Of a stretch of DNA of 19,103 nt, positions 1 through 7,472 are shown piece after piece. Below the pieces are notes generated by a model. That model ran no database searches. It was given only the letters and a program-made list of their open reading frames with translations, and was not told the origin of the DNA. Made by a program: the position numbers and the translations under genes. The first letter of the stretch is position 1. The number at the start of each line of letters is the position of its first letter. The DNA lies in assembly GCA_002308635.1 (NCBI GenBank), contig DBWG01000087.1, positions 13,904-33,006 on the forward strand. The letters are read 5' to 3'. The stretch comes from Ruminococcaceae bacterium UBA1244 (GTDB lineage Bacteria > Bacillota > Clostridia > Oscillospirales > Acutalibacteraceae).

Positions 1-2957
1 TTCATACGTGAAGGAACGCCGAGAGGGTTAAGAACGATATCGAGAGGTCTGCCGTCGGGAAGGAAGGGCATATCCTCTTCGGGGAGTATTCTCGAAACGA
101 CACCCTTGTTGCCGTGACGGCCTGCCATCTTGTCGCCGACCTGTATCTTACGCTTCTGAGCGATGTAGCAGCGGACTACCTTGTTTACGCCGGGAGCAAG
201 CTCGTCTGCACCGGTCTCTTTTGTGAATATTTTAACGTCTACTATTATGCCGTATTCGCCGTGAGGAACTCTGAGAGAGGTATCACGGACTTCTCTTGAC
301 TTCTCACCGAAAATAGCACGGAGAAGTCTTTCTTCTGCGGTAAGCTCTGTCTCTCCTTTGGGAGTTACCTTACCGACAAGGATATCGCCTGCATGTACCT
401 CTGCGCCGATATGGATGATACCGTTTTCGTCAAGGTCACGGAGCTGGTCATCGCCGATATTCGGGATATCTCTTGTGATTTCTTCCGGACCGAGCTTGGT
501 GTCTCTTGCTTCGGTCTCGTATTCTTCGATATGGATGGATGTATAAACGTCGTCACGGACGATCTTTTCATTAAGGAGTACGGCATCCTCGTAGTTATAG
601 CCTTCCCATGTCATAAAGCCGATGAGGGCATTCTTTCCGAGGCTTATTTCGCCGTTGCAGGTAGCGGGACCGTCAGCGAGGACTTCGCCTTTCTTGACAC
701 GCTGTCCGACATCAACGATCGGCACCTGATTGATACAGGTTCCCTGGTTGGAGCGGACAAACTTAGTCACCTTGAAGGTCTGTGTCCTGCCTGAATCATA
801 GAGAACTTTTATCTGGTCTGCGCTGACATATTTTACAACGCCGTCCTCTTCGGAGAGGATACAAACGCCGGAGTCAACGCCTGCTTTATACTCCATGCCG
901 GTGCCGACGATCGGTGATTCCGTAACAAGGAGCGGTACAGCCTGACGCTGCATGTTTGATCCCATGAGGGCACGGTTTGCGTCGTCGTTTTCAAGGAATG
1001 GGATCATTGCAGTTGCGACTGAAACGACCATCTTCGGAGAAACGTCCATGTAGTCCGCCTTGCTCTTTTCGACTTCAACGAACTCGTCCTTGTATCTGCC
1101 GACGATCTTTGCATTTACAAAGTGGCCTTCTGCGTCAAGGGGTTCGTTAGCCTGAGCAACGATGTAGTTGTCTTCGATATCTGCGGTCATATATTCGACC
1201 TTATCGGTAACAACGCCTGTTTCCTTGTCTACCTTGCGGAAAGGCGCTTCGATAAGACCGTATTCATTGATCTTTGCGAAAGTAGCAAGATATGAGATAA
1301 GTCCGATGTTAGGACCTTCAGGAGTCTCGATAGGACACATTCTGCCGTAGTGGGTATAGTGTACGTCACGAACCTCAAATCCTGCACGGTCTCTTGAAAG
1401 ACCGCCGGGGCCGAGTGCGGAGAGACGTCTCTTGTGAGTAAGCTCTGCAAGCGGGTTGTTCTGATCCATGAACTGTGAAAGCGGAGAAGAACCGAAGAAT
1501 TCCTTTATCGCCGCAGTCACGGGACGGATATTGATAAGTGCGTTAGGAGCAAGATTGTTGAGATCCTGAGCCTGAAGGGTCATTCTCTCACGGATAACTC
1601 TTTCGAGTCTTGTAAAGCCGATGCGGAACTGGTTCTGGAGAAGCTCGCCGACAGAACGGATCCTTCTGTTTCCGAGGTGGTCGATGTCGTCTGTTGTGCC
1701 GACTCCACAGGCAAGTGAATTCATGTAGTTTATGGTAGAGAAGATATCATCAATGATTATGTGTTTCGGGATAAGGTCGTCCTTGCGCTTTCTAAGCTCT
1801 TTTTTGAGCTCAGCGGTATCCGTTACTGTGTCGAGTATCTCACGGAGAACGCTGTAGCGGACCTTTTCGTTTATGCCGCATTCTTCCTTTGCGTCAAAGT
1901 CAACATACTTTGCGATATTGACCATGCCGTTTGAAATGATCTTTACGGGATTGCCGTTTGAACCCTCGACAAAAGCGACTGTAACGCCCTTGTCCTCGAT
2001 CTCCATTGCCTTCTTTTCGGAGATGAACTCGCCTGCGTCTGCAAGTATCTCGCCGGTATAGGGATCGGCAACAGGTTCTGTAAGGATATGGTTTGCAAGT
2101 CTGTTTGCAATACCAAGCTTTTTGTTGTATTTGTATCTGCCGACTCTTGACATATCATAGCGTCTGGGGTCGAAGAACAGCATATCTATGTGTGCCTGAG
2201 CGCTTTCTACTGTAGGCGGCTCACTGGGGCGGAGCTTCCTGTAGACCTCTTTGAGAGCGTCATCCTGGTTATCCGTGGTATCCTTTTCGATGGTAGCAAG
2301 GATACGGTCGTCAGCGCCGAAGTAGTCGATTATCTGCTGATCGGTGCCGAGACCGAGGGCACGGATAAAGACTGTTACGGGCAGCTTTCTGTTCTTGTCG
2401 ATACGCACATAGAAAACGTCGTTTACGTCATTTTCATATTCGAGCCATGCGCCTCTGTTCGGGATGACGGTAGAGCTGAAAAGCTCCTTGCCGGTCTTAT
2501 CATGGTCCATTTTGTAGTAAACGCCCGGCGATCTGACGAGCTGTGAAACGATAACTCGTTCTGCGCCGTTGATAACGAATGTTCCGCTCGGGGTCATCAG
2601 CGGAAAATCGCCCATATATACGAGAGACTCCTTTATTTCCGATGTCTCTCTGTTGAAAAGTCTTGCCTTCACTCTGAGAGGAGCGGCGTAAGTAACGTCT
2701 CTCTCCTTACATTCTGCTATGGTGTAGTTAGGCTTGTCTGTCTCGATAGTGTAATCGACAAAGCTGAGAACGAGATTTCCGGAATAGTCCGTTATTCCCG
2801 ATACATCCTCAAACACCTCTTTGAGTCCCTTTTCGAGGAACCACTTATAGGAATCCTTCTGGATCTCGATAAGGTTCGGCATTTCGATGATCTCGTCGGT
2901 GTGAGAAAAGCTCATTCGCTCAGTATTACCCAAACGCACGGGTCTGGCGTTTACCAT
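1..2957 (-). CDS. rpoB: DNA-directed RNA polymerase subunit beta (3' end outside the window)
   Basis: Catalytic beta subunit of RNA polymerase. Translation from 2957 begins MVNARPVRLGNTERMSF and stays open for 985 codons to the window edge; the C-terminal part, probably over 200 residues, is missing. Seen: the rifampicin-binding cluster around residues 489-515 (GSSPLSQFMDQ, then THKRR and SALGPGG), the MCPIETPEGPNIGLI block just after it, and near the window edge GDKMAGRHGNKG, the conserved lysine-containing segment that contacts the active centre. The ATG at 2957 has GGAGTG about 6 nt upstream; the next Met, residue 15, has no such site. Beta normally follows rplJ-rplL; here the upstream neighbour is yccF with its own terminator, and rpoB has a consensus promoter and a leader of about 150 nt. 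Residue 492 is Pro where E. coli has Gln510. Confidence 0.98.
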   Translation of the reverse strand, partial: MVNARPVRLGNTERMSFSHTDEIIEMPNLIEIQKDSYKWFLEKGLKEVFEDVSGITDYSGNLVLSFVDYTIETDKPNYTIAECKERDVTYAAPLRVKARLFNRETSEIKESLVYMGDFPLMTPSGTFVINGAERVIVSQLVRSPGVYYKMDHDKTGKELFSSTVIPNRGAWLEYENDVNDVFYVRIDKNRKLPVTVFIRALGLGTDQQIIDYFGADDRILATIEKDTTDNQDDALKEVYRKLRPSEPPTVESAQAHIDMLFFDPRRYDMSRVGRYKYNKKLGIANRLANHILTEPVADPYTGEILADAGEFISEKKAMEIEDKGVTVAFVEGSNGNPVKIISNGMVNIAKYVDFDAKEECGINEKVRYSVLREILDTVTDTAELKKELRKRKDDLIPKHIIIDDIFSTINYMNSLACGVGTTDDIDHLGNRRIRSVGELLQNQFRIGFTRLERVIRERMTLQAQDLNNLAPNALINIRPVTAAIKEFFGSSPLSQFMDQNNPLAELTHKRRLSALGPGGLSRDRAGFEVRDVHYTHYGRMCPIETPEGPNIGLISYLATFAKINEYGLIEAPFRKVDKETGVVTDKVEYMTADIEDNYIVAQANEPLDAEGHFVNAKIVGRYKDEFVEVEKSKADYMDVSPKMVVSVATAMIPFLENDDANRALMGSNMQRQAVPLLVTESPIVGTGMEYKAGVDSGVCILSEEDGVVKYVSADQIKVLYDSGRTQTFKVTKFVRSNQGTCINQVPIVDVGQRVKKGEVLADGPATCNGEISLGKNALIGFMTWEGYNYEDAVLLNEKIVRDDVYTSIHIEEYETEARDTKLGPEEITRDIPNIGDDQLRDLDENGIIHIGAEVHAGDILVGKVTPKGETELTAEERLLRAIFGEKSREVRDTSLRVPHGEYGIIVDVKIFTKETGADELAPGVNKVVRCYIAQKRKIQVGDKMAGRHGNKGVVSRILPEEDMPFLPDGRPLDIVLNPLGVPSRM

Positions 2958-3013
2958 ATTATCACTCCATTCAGTATGTTGCATTCCGCACAGCAGGCTT
3001 CTGAACCTTTTTG

Positions 3014-3042
3014 AAAAAAACTCTTGATTTTTTTGTCAGAGT
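3014..3042 (-). terminator. Terminator-like hairpin in the rpoB leader (possible attenuator)
   Basis: On the minus strand, about 70-90 nt after the predicted rpoB transcription start, ACTCT-GA can pair with TC-A-AGAGT around an A-rich loop, followed at once by seven T residues. The stem is short and AU-rich with one bulge, so it would be weak. Its place between promoter and start codon suggests partial termination rather than the end of a gene. That reading is inference. Confidence 0.35.
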
Positions 3043-3115
3043 ATGTTAATATTCTTTTTGGCTCATATTGGTTATGACCCGATAGGGACACCCTCCTACT
3101 ATGGTGCATTTTATA

Positions 3116-3144
3116 ATTATAATACAAAAGCGGTTTTTTGTCAA
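3116..3144 (-). promoter_or_regulatory. Sigma-A promoter of rpoB
   Basis: Minus strand: TTGACA at 3144-3139, a 17-nt spacer, TATAAT at 3121-3116. Both hexamers match consensus exactly. Predicted start near 3109 gives a leader of about 150 nt before the rpoB ATG at 2957. Early in the leader, GGGTGTCCC and the overlapping CCCTATCGGG could form small alternative hairpins. Confidence 0.88.
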
Positions 3145-3381
3145 GCAATTTGGCAAGACCCGCTTATTTTTTGGCTCTTTTCTACATTTTGTACAAAATT
3201 ATTTAAAGTGTACTAAAAAGAAACACACGGAGGCGTTGATGTATTTTATTCTCGTTGGCAGAAAAAATATTTCCTCCAGGATCATCCGGCTTATATCCGC
3301 AGAGCCAAAAAGCGCACAATAAGGAAACCCTGTGTCATCTTTTTTTCAAAAAACTCATTCACACGCATAAATCCGCCGCAC
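3145..3381. other. Intergenic stretch between rpoB promoter and yccF terminator, no confident gene
   Basis: AT-rich spacer without a recognisable gene on either strand. It holds a 12-bp perfect palindrome TTTTGTACAAAA around 3187-3198. On the plus strand a GGAGG at 3229-3233 lies five nt before an ATG opening a 27-codon frame (3239-3322) with no recognisable product; candidate -35 and -10 boxes (TTGTAC, 16 nt, TACTAA) match consensus poorly. I do not call it a gene. Confidence 0.4.
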
Positions 3382-3422
3382 AAAAAATATACGGATCCCA
3401 AAGTTCTGACCTCTGAGATCCG
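3382..3422 (-). terminator. Intrinsic terminator of yccF
   Basis: Minus strand, beginning 14 nt after the yccF stop: CGGATCTC pairs with GGGATCCG (8 bp with one G-T wobble) around a 15-nt loop, followed by TATATTTTTT. It separates yccF from the rpoB promoter. Confidence 0.75.
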
Positions 3423-3435
3423 CAATGTATGACAA

Positions 3436-3798
3436 TTATTTCTTTTCAACAGATGCACCAAACGGAACAAGCGAAAGCTTTGCAAACTTAAAGCACTGGA
3501 GACCAAACGGGATGCCAAGTACAGTAACGCACCATATCAATCCTACCATCATATATATTACAAACAGTTCTATGCCTGCGATTATGAGCCATATAATATT
3601 GAACACAGGATGCTTTATAAAATGTATTGCCGCTTTTCTTCCGAAAGGCCACAGCGTAAGATGCGCAAGCTTGAAGCACTGTCTGCCAAACGGGATGCCT
3701 ACGATCGTGATGCACAATATCAGCCCGATAAAGCACCAGATCAATGCACTTTCAAGTCCCGAAAAAACAAGCCACAAAATATTGCCGATAAGCTTCAT
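3436..3798 (-). CDS. yccF: YccF domain-containing small membrane protein
   Basis: A 120-residue integral membrane protein made of two copies of the YccF (DUF307) unit. Repeat one has IVGIPFGRQCFKLAHLTLWPFG near residues 33-54; repeat two has VLGIPFGLQCFKFAKLSLVPFG near residues 93-114. Each is preceded by a hydrophobic stretch (about 5-32 and 65-92), suggesting membrane hairpins with the FG-rich motifs at the membrane face. The family is widespread in bacteria; its role is not established. The ATG at 3798 has GGAGGAGT five nt upstream. It is a single-gene unit with its own promoter and terminator. I infer no function beyond membrane location. Confidence 0.9.
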   Translation of the reverse strand: MKLIGNILWLVFSGLESALIWCFIGLILCITIVGIPFGRQCFKLAHLTLWPFGRKAAIHFIKHPVFNIIWLIIAGIELFVIYMMVGLIWCVTVLGIPFGLQCFKFAKLSLVPFGASVEKK

Positions 3799-3837
3799 TA
3801 TAACTCCTCCTGTGTCCGCATTTTTTTAACACATAGA

Positions 3838-3865
3838 ATTATATAACAAAAATATTTCTTGTCAA
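3838..3865 (-). promoter_or_regulatory. Sigma-A promoter of yccF
   Basis: Minus strand: TTGACA at 3865-3860, 16-nt spacer, TATAAT at 3843-3838. Leader of about 30 nt to the yccF ATG at 3798. Between this promoter and the next terminator (3866-3950) I see nothing else. Confidence 0.85.
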
Positions 3866-3950
3866 TATTTGTCGGAACTATTCTGCGATCCTCACTTTAT
3901 TCTCACCGCAACAGACCTGTTTTATATTCAAATTCAACACAACGCCGGAC

Positions 3951-3982
3951 AAAAAAACGCACCCGCCGTACAGCAGGTGCGT
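3951..3982 (-). terminator. Intrinsic terminator of the ROK kinase gene
   Basis: Minus strand, 14 nt after the stop codon: ACGCACC pairs with GGTGCGT (perfect 7 bp, 12-nt loop), followed by a run of T. Confidence 0.88.
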
Positions 3983-3996
3983 ATCTTTGTGTGAAA

Positions 3997-4950
3997 TTAT
4001 TTGCCAAGGAAAGCAGCGCCGATAATTCCGGCATCATTTCCGAGCTGGCAGAGACAAACCTTTGTCTGCTTGTCGTTATGCTTTGTATAGCGCTCGGATT
4101 CAATGATCTTCTTCAGCGGATTGAGAAGTGCATCGCCCTGACTGCTTACGCCGCCGCCGATGCAGAGTATCTCAGGCTGGAAGATATTGATGATATTTAC
4201 AAGACCTGTGCCGAGATATGAAATATACTCGTCAACGATAGCCTTGCCGACTTCACAGCCCTGAGCAGCAGCGTCAAAGGCTGTTTTTCCGGTGATCTTT
4301 GAGGTATCGCCGTCGATCATCTTGTAGAGGATAGAATCGTTGTTATAGGGATTGATGATAGCCTCTTTTGTCATGTTGATAAGACCTGTAGCGGATGAAT
4401 AAGCCTCCCAGCAGCCCTTTCTTCCGCAGGTACACTGACGGCCGCCGTGCTGGATGACCATGTGGCCAAGCTCTGCGCCTGCATAGTTTGAACCGCTGTA
4501 GATCATTCCGTCGATGATGATACCGCCGCCTACGCCTGTTCCGAGAGTGATAACAACAGCATCGCTTGCTTCCTTTGCAGCGCCGACAGTAAACTCACCG
4601 AAAGCAGCAGCATTTGCATCGTTCTCAACATAGATGTCAACGCCAAGGCGCTCCTGCATCATTTTGCCGATCTCCCAGTTATGGAAGTTGAAGTTGTTTG
4701 TGAACTCGATCACACCTGTAGCGCCGTTTACTGCGCCGGGAGCGCCGATACCGACAAAACCGATATCGTTTTTGGTGAGTCCGGCACTTTCAAGAGCCTT
4801 GAGAGCAACAGCAGCCATATCATCACAGATCTCCTCCTGTGAACGGGGGATATTTGTTTTGCAGCTTGCCTTTACTATGATATTGCCTTCCTCATCGACA
4901 ACTCCGGCAACTATATTTGTTCCGCCAAGATCAATACCGAGATAATACAT
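3997..4950 (-). CDS. ROK-family sugar kinase, probable glucokinase
   Basis: A 317-residue cytoplasmic kinase that by family would phosphorylate glucose at C6 with ATP, feeding glycolysis. Seen: the N-terminal phosphate-binding motif DLGGTN at residues 7-12; ENDAN at 109-113, whose Asp111 fits the catalytic base; GTGVGGG at 137-143; His163 in ELGHMV; and the ROK zinc motif CTCGRKGC at 173-180 followed by Glu182. Length is typical and there is no N-terminal helix-turn-helix, so it is a kinase and not a ROK repressor. ATG at 4950 is preceded by GGAGG. It is transcribed alone. Glucose is the likely substrate from overall resemblance to clostridial glucokinases, but other ROK enzymes use fructose, N-acetylmannosamine or allose. 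Confidence 0.85.
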   Translation of the reverse strand: MYYLGIDLGGTNIVAGVVDEEGNIIVKASCKTNIPRSQEEICDDMAAVALKALESAGLTKNDIGFVGIGAPGAVNGATGVIEFTNNFNFHNWEIGKMMQERLGVDIYVENDANAAAFGEFTVGAAKEASDAVVITLGTGVGGGIIIDGMIYSGSNYAGAELGHMVIQHGGRQCTCGRKGCWEAYSSATGLINMTKEAIINPYNNDSILYKMIDGDTSKITGKTAFDAAAQGCEVGKAIVDEYISYLGTGLVNIINIFQPEILCIGGGVSSQGDALLNPLKKIIESERYTKHNDKQTKVCLCQLGNDAGIIGAAFLGK

Positions 4951-4987
4951 ATTACATTTCCTCCTATGTAAAAATATTTACAGAGGT

Positions 4988-5016
4988 ATTATATCATAAT
5001 GCACAATTTTTTTAAA
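4988..5016 (-). promoter_or_regulatory. Extended -10 promoter of the ROK kinase gene
   Basis: Minus strand: TGaTATAAT, an extended -10 (TATAAT at 4993-4988), with a weak TTTAAA at 5016-5011 seventeen nt upstream. Leader about 30 nt. Confidence 0.7.
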
Positions 5017-5034
5017 GAGTTATCGAAAGAAATT

Positions 5035-5079
5035 AAAAAAATTGTCACTTTATACAATTACAATATCCAAATAGTGACA
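5035..5079 (-). repeat. Inverted repeat upstream of the ROK kinase promoter
   Basis: TGTCACT at 5043-5049 and AGTGACA at 5073-5079 are perfect 7-bp inverted arms 23 nt apart. On the minus strand the second arm is followed after one A by seven T, so it could be a second, large-loop terminator behind the stronger one at 5088-5123. It also lies just upstream of the kinase -35 region, where an operator would fit. Sequence alone does not decide. Confidence 0.45.
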
Positions 5080-5087
5080 TTTTTAAC

Positions 5088-5123
5088 AAAACAAAACGGA
5101 AACCCGTCAAAGACAGGCTTCCG
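5088..5123 (-). terminator. Intrinsic terminator of the ABC transporter operon
   Basis: Minus strand, starting 11 nt after the permease stop: CGGAAGCCTGTC pairs with GACGGGTTTCCG over 12 bp with two G-T wobbles, loop TTT, followed by TTTTGTTTTG. The strongest hairpin terminator in the window. Confidence 0.92.
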
Positions 5124-5134
5124 CTGAGTATTTT

Positions 5135-5947
5135 TTATTTTACATCACGCTTGTTCACAAATCTGAGCGTCACAGGTAAAAATACCAATATACACACAAG
5201 GGCAACAATAGTCGCTCTGAGCTTATTGATATCGGTCGAAGCGAAGAGTGCATCAGGCAGATAGTCTGAAATGACAAAGTCTATCTTTGCAACATTTGTC
5301 ATTATGAGCTGCAGCGGTGTTGCTATAATAGCAAGCGCACTGAGTCCGAAAAATACCGCAGCAACGATGCCAAGGCTCTTGTTGTGGAGACCGATAGTGA
5401 AGAACATCACTATTGCTGTGATACCGCACAGGAGCAGTATCTTTACGAGATATTCAAGCAGCGCATCAGGCACACCGCTGTCGTATTCTATTCCTCTTGA
5501 CACTCCAACACCGACAGCTGTGCCTAAAGTTGAAATAACAAGCAGGATAATATTCTGTATGTTCACAACTATGAATTTGGAGATCACGAGGTATCCTCTG
5601 TTGGAAAGCTGTCCGGCGATGTTTTTGATATATCCATGGTTGAGATCCGCAAACATGAATATTGATGCACTTACGAGAACGAGTATCAGCAGAAGCGACA
5701 AGCCTCCGAACATTGTTCTGAATACTCCCGACATTGCAGCAGGACGGTTGAATTCATCAACAAGCTGCTGTGCCTGTTCGATAGACTGGGCATCGTCCCC
5801 ATTCTTAACAAGATCCAGAACTAACTGTGCAAGCATCTTTGCAAGTATAGGCAAAATTATGCACATAACAAAAATAATAATGCCCGATATCCACAATGCT
5901 TTAGACTTTCGCATCCTGAACAGATCCATCTTTATCAGTCTGCTCAT
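5135..5947 (-). CDS. ABC-2 type transporter permease subunit
   Basis: A 270-residue integral membrane protein, the partner of the ATPase encoded just upstream. After a short basic N-terminus (MSRLIKMDLFRMRKSKALW) there are about six hydrophobic segments: one near residues 18-35, then a soluble loop with DDAQSIEQAQQLVDEF, then further segments through the C-terminus, ending FVNKRDVK. This is the ABC-2 fold used for export of drugs, peptides or antimicrobials. The start is ATG 5947 because GGGAGGAGG sits 8 nt upstream; the open frame extends 20 codons further but without a better site. This start lies 47 nt inside the ATPase gene, implying translational coupling. Substrate unknown; there are no bacteriocin, immunity or two-component genes nearby. 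Confidence 0.85.
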   Translation of the reverse strand: MSRLIKMDLFRMRKSKALWISGIIIFVMCIILPILAKMLAQLVLDLVKNGDDAQSIEQAQQLVDEFNRPAAMSGVFRTMFGGLSLLLILVLVSASIFMFADLNHGYIKNIAGQLSNRGYLVISKFIVVNIQNIILLVISTLGTAVGVGVSRGIEYDSGVPDALLEYLVKILLLCGITAIVMFFTIGLHNKSLGIVAAVFFGLSALAIIATPLQLIMTNVAKIDFVISDYLPDALFASTDINKLRATIVALVCILVFLPVTLRFVNKRDVK

Positions 5948-6857
5948 CTGTATTGCCTCCTCCCGTAATACTGAGGAAATAGTCTTCAAGAGTGAACTTG
6001 CCGGCATTTACCTCTTTTACAAAAATATCATTTTCAACAAGTTTTTTGACAACGTTCTTTGAACGGTCAAATTCCGCCTTTACACGGATTGTGTTTTCAT
6101 CTGCAAAATCGACCTCACCGATATTCATTTTTCTGATGAGCTTTGCAGCTTCTTCATTTTTGTCTGTCACCACGAGGGTATAGCGTGTACTCTTACTAAT
6201 CATCTCATCGGTGGTAAACTCGTCGATCAGTTTTCCGCCGTCGATGATGCCGTAATGATCGGCAAGCTTTCCAAGCTCATCAAGGATGTGGCTGGAGATC
6301 ATTATAGTGATGCCCCTTTCGTCCCTGAGACGTGAAAGAGTATTTCTCACTTCAACGATACCCTGCGGGTCAAGACCGTTGATAGGCTCGTCAAGGATTA
6401 TGAGCTTCGGGTCGCCGGCAAGTGCGAGGGCAATGCCGAGTCTCTGGCGCATACCGAGAGAAAAAGAACCCGCCTTCTTTTTTCCCGTGTCTGAAAGACC
6501 GACAAGCTCAAGAAGCCCGTTTATGTATTCAGGGCTGTCGCATCCTCGTGCGATGCACTTTGCACGGAGATTATCATAGGCGTTCATTTTCGGAAAAATT
6601 CCCGGTTCCTCGATAAGGACTCCGACCTTGCTAAGCTCTTTCTTCGCTTCCGGACCGTTCTTTCCGAACAGTGAAAAGCTGCCGCTCGTCGGATTTGAAA
6701 GCCCGCTGAGCATACGCATTATGGTAGTTTTTCCTGCGCCGTTCCTGCCGATAAGACCGTATATCTCACCTTCGCCGATCTTCAGGTCAATATCCTGCAC
6801 AGCAGCTTTTTTGCCGTAGATCTTTGTGAGCTTTTCGGTAGTTACAACATATTCCAT
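5901..6857 (-). CDS. ABC transporter ATP-binding protein
   Basis: A 318-residue ATPase that powers the adjacent permease. Seen: Walker A GRNGAGKTT at residues 37-45, signature FSLGMRQR around 132-139, Walker B LIILDEP at 152-158 with the D-loop NGLDP, and switch His190 in SSH. The region after about residue 220 is an accessory C-terminal domain as in BcrA/NatA-like exporters. The open frame begins 18 codons further up, but that ATG (6911) overlaps the promoter -10 box and cannot be in the mRNA. No other in-frame start lies between the ribosome site and ATG 6857, so 6857 is used. The ribosome site is 28 nt away with a hairpin between. Confidence 0.93.
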   Translation of the reverse strand: MEYVVTTEKLTKIYGKKAAVQDIDLKIGEGEIYGLIGRNGAGKTTIMRMLSGLSNPTSGSFSLFGKNGPEAKKELSKVGVLIEEPGIFPKMNAYDNLRAKCIARGCDSPEYINGLLELVGLSDTGKKKAGSFSLGMRQRLGIALALAGDPKLIILDEPINGLDPQGIVEVRNTLSRLRDERGITIMISSHILDELGKLADHYGIIDGGKLIDEFTTDEMISKSTRYTLVVTDKNEEAAKLIRKMNIGEVDFADENTIRVKAEFDRSKNVVKKLVENDIFVKEVNAGKFTLEDYFLSITGGGNTDEQTDKDGSVQDAKV

Positions 6858-6893
6858 AGATCTTGTACTGCCAAAACAGCAGTATCCCCCTTT
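6858..6893 (-). promoter_or_regulatory. Ribosome binding site separated from its start codon by a hairpin
   Basis: Minus strand: AAAGGGGG at 6893-6886, one A, then the hairpin TACTGC (6884-6879), 7-nt loop, GCAGTA (6871-6866), then 8 nt and ATG at 6857. The linear spacing of 28 nt is far too long for normal initiation; folding out the 19-nt hairpin leaves about 9 nt, which is ideal. Confidence 0.6.
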
Positions 6894-6909
6894 CACTTTA
6901 GTACAATCC

Positions 6910-6918
6910 ATTATAGCA
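6910..6918 (-). promoter_or_regulatory. Extended -10 promoter of the ABC transporter operon
   Basis: Minus strand TGCTATAAT, with TATAAT at 6915-6910. The nearest -35-like TTGTCA is 23 nt upstream, too far, so the extended TG may compensate. Predicted start is near 6903, about 46 nt before the ATG. No terminator is visible after rlmH, so read-through from murA-walJ-rlmH could also contribute. Confidence 0.65.
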
Positions 6919-6943
6919 TACTACACAAAAAAATACATTGACA

Positions 6944-6966
6944 ATTATCCAAGAATTATTATCCAA
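6944..6966 (-). repeat. Direct repeat upstream of the ABC operon promoter
   Basis: The 9-mer TTGGATAAT (minus strand) occurs twice, at 6966-6958 and 6952-6944, 14 nt apart from start to start. It lies just upstream of the expected -35 region, where an activator or repressor could bind. No regulator gene is nearby. Confidence 0.5.
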
Positions 6967-6984
6967 TATCGTGTCCTTTTTTGG

Positions 6985-7464
6985 TCATTTGTGGTATTTT
7001 CCGCCGCTGTTGATCTGGAACGCCCTGTATATCTGTTCGCAGAGCATGACCCTTGCAAGCTGGTGCGGAAAGGTCATCTTTGACATTGAGAGCTTTATCC
7101 GTGCGGCATTTTTCACCTCGTCGGACAGCCCCCACGAACCGCCGATTATAAAGGCTATATTCCCGTGACCGCTGAGCGCAAGCTCTTCAAACACACCGGC
7201 AAGCTCCTCGGAGCTTTTCTGTTTTCCTTCGATGCACATTGCAATTATCTCTGCGCCCTTTGGCACAGCCGACATGATGCGCTTTCCTTCTTTTTCGATA
7301 ACGGTACGGATATCCGACGGCGAGTTATCGTTTTTTATGCGTTCTTCGTCCACTTCGGTTATCTCAAATCCGCAGAAGCCCTTCATGCGCTTTGAATACT
7401 CCGCACAGGCATCCGTCCAGAATTTTTCTTTAAGCTTTCCGACACAAATTATACTTACGTTCAT
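6985..7464 (-). CDS. rlmH: 23S rRNA (pseudouridine1915-N3)-methyltransferase
   Basis: RlmH methylates N3 of pseudouridine 1915 in helix 69 of 23S rRNA in the 70S ribosome, using S-adenosylmethionine. The 159-residue length is typical. Seen: the start MNVSIICVGKLKEKFW, the SPOUT-fold cofactor-knot segment FIIGGSWGLSDEV, and the diagnostic C-terminal region SKMTFPHQLARVMLCEQIYR ending GGKYHK. The open frame starts five codons earlier, but ATG 7464 gives the family N-terminus and follows a GAGGTG that overlaps the walJ stop codon. Only 8 nt separate the walJ stop from this start, so the two genes are co-transcribed and probably coupled. No terminator is seen downstream before the ABC promoter. 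Confidence 0.96.
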   Translation of the reverse strand: MNVSIICVGKLKEKFWTDACAEYSKRMKGFCGFEITEVDEERIKNDNSPSDIRTVIEKEGKRIMSAVPKGAEIIAMCIEGKQKSSEELAGVFEELALSGHGNIAFIIGGSWGLSDEVKNAARIKLSMSKMTFPHQLARVMLCEQIYRAFQINSGGKYHK

Positions 7465-7472
7465 TCTGCACC

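Noticed and set aside
393..794. Plus-strand frame of 133 codons
   Set aside because: Shadow of rpoB, whose conserved motifs are read on the other strand.
2951..3148. Minus-strand 65-codon frame over the rpoB leader
   Set aside because: Its start lies inside the -35 region of the rpoB promoter and it has no suitable ribosome site; it is not a plausible gene.
6858..6911. Upstream ATG extending the ABC ATPase by 18 residues
   Set aside because: The ATG overlaps the TATAAT box, so it cannot be in the transcript made from this promoter, and the added Cys/Gly-rich residues are not typical of the family.
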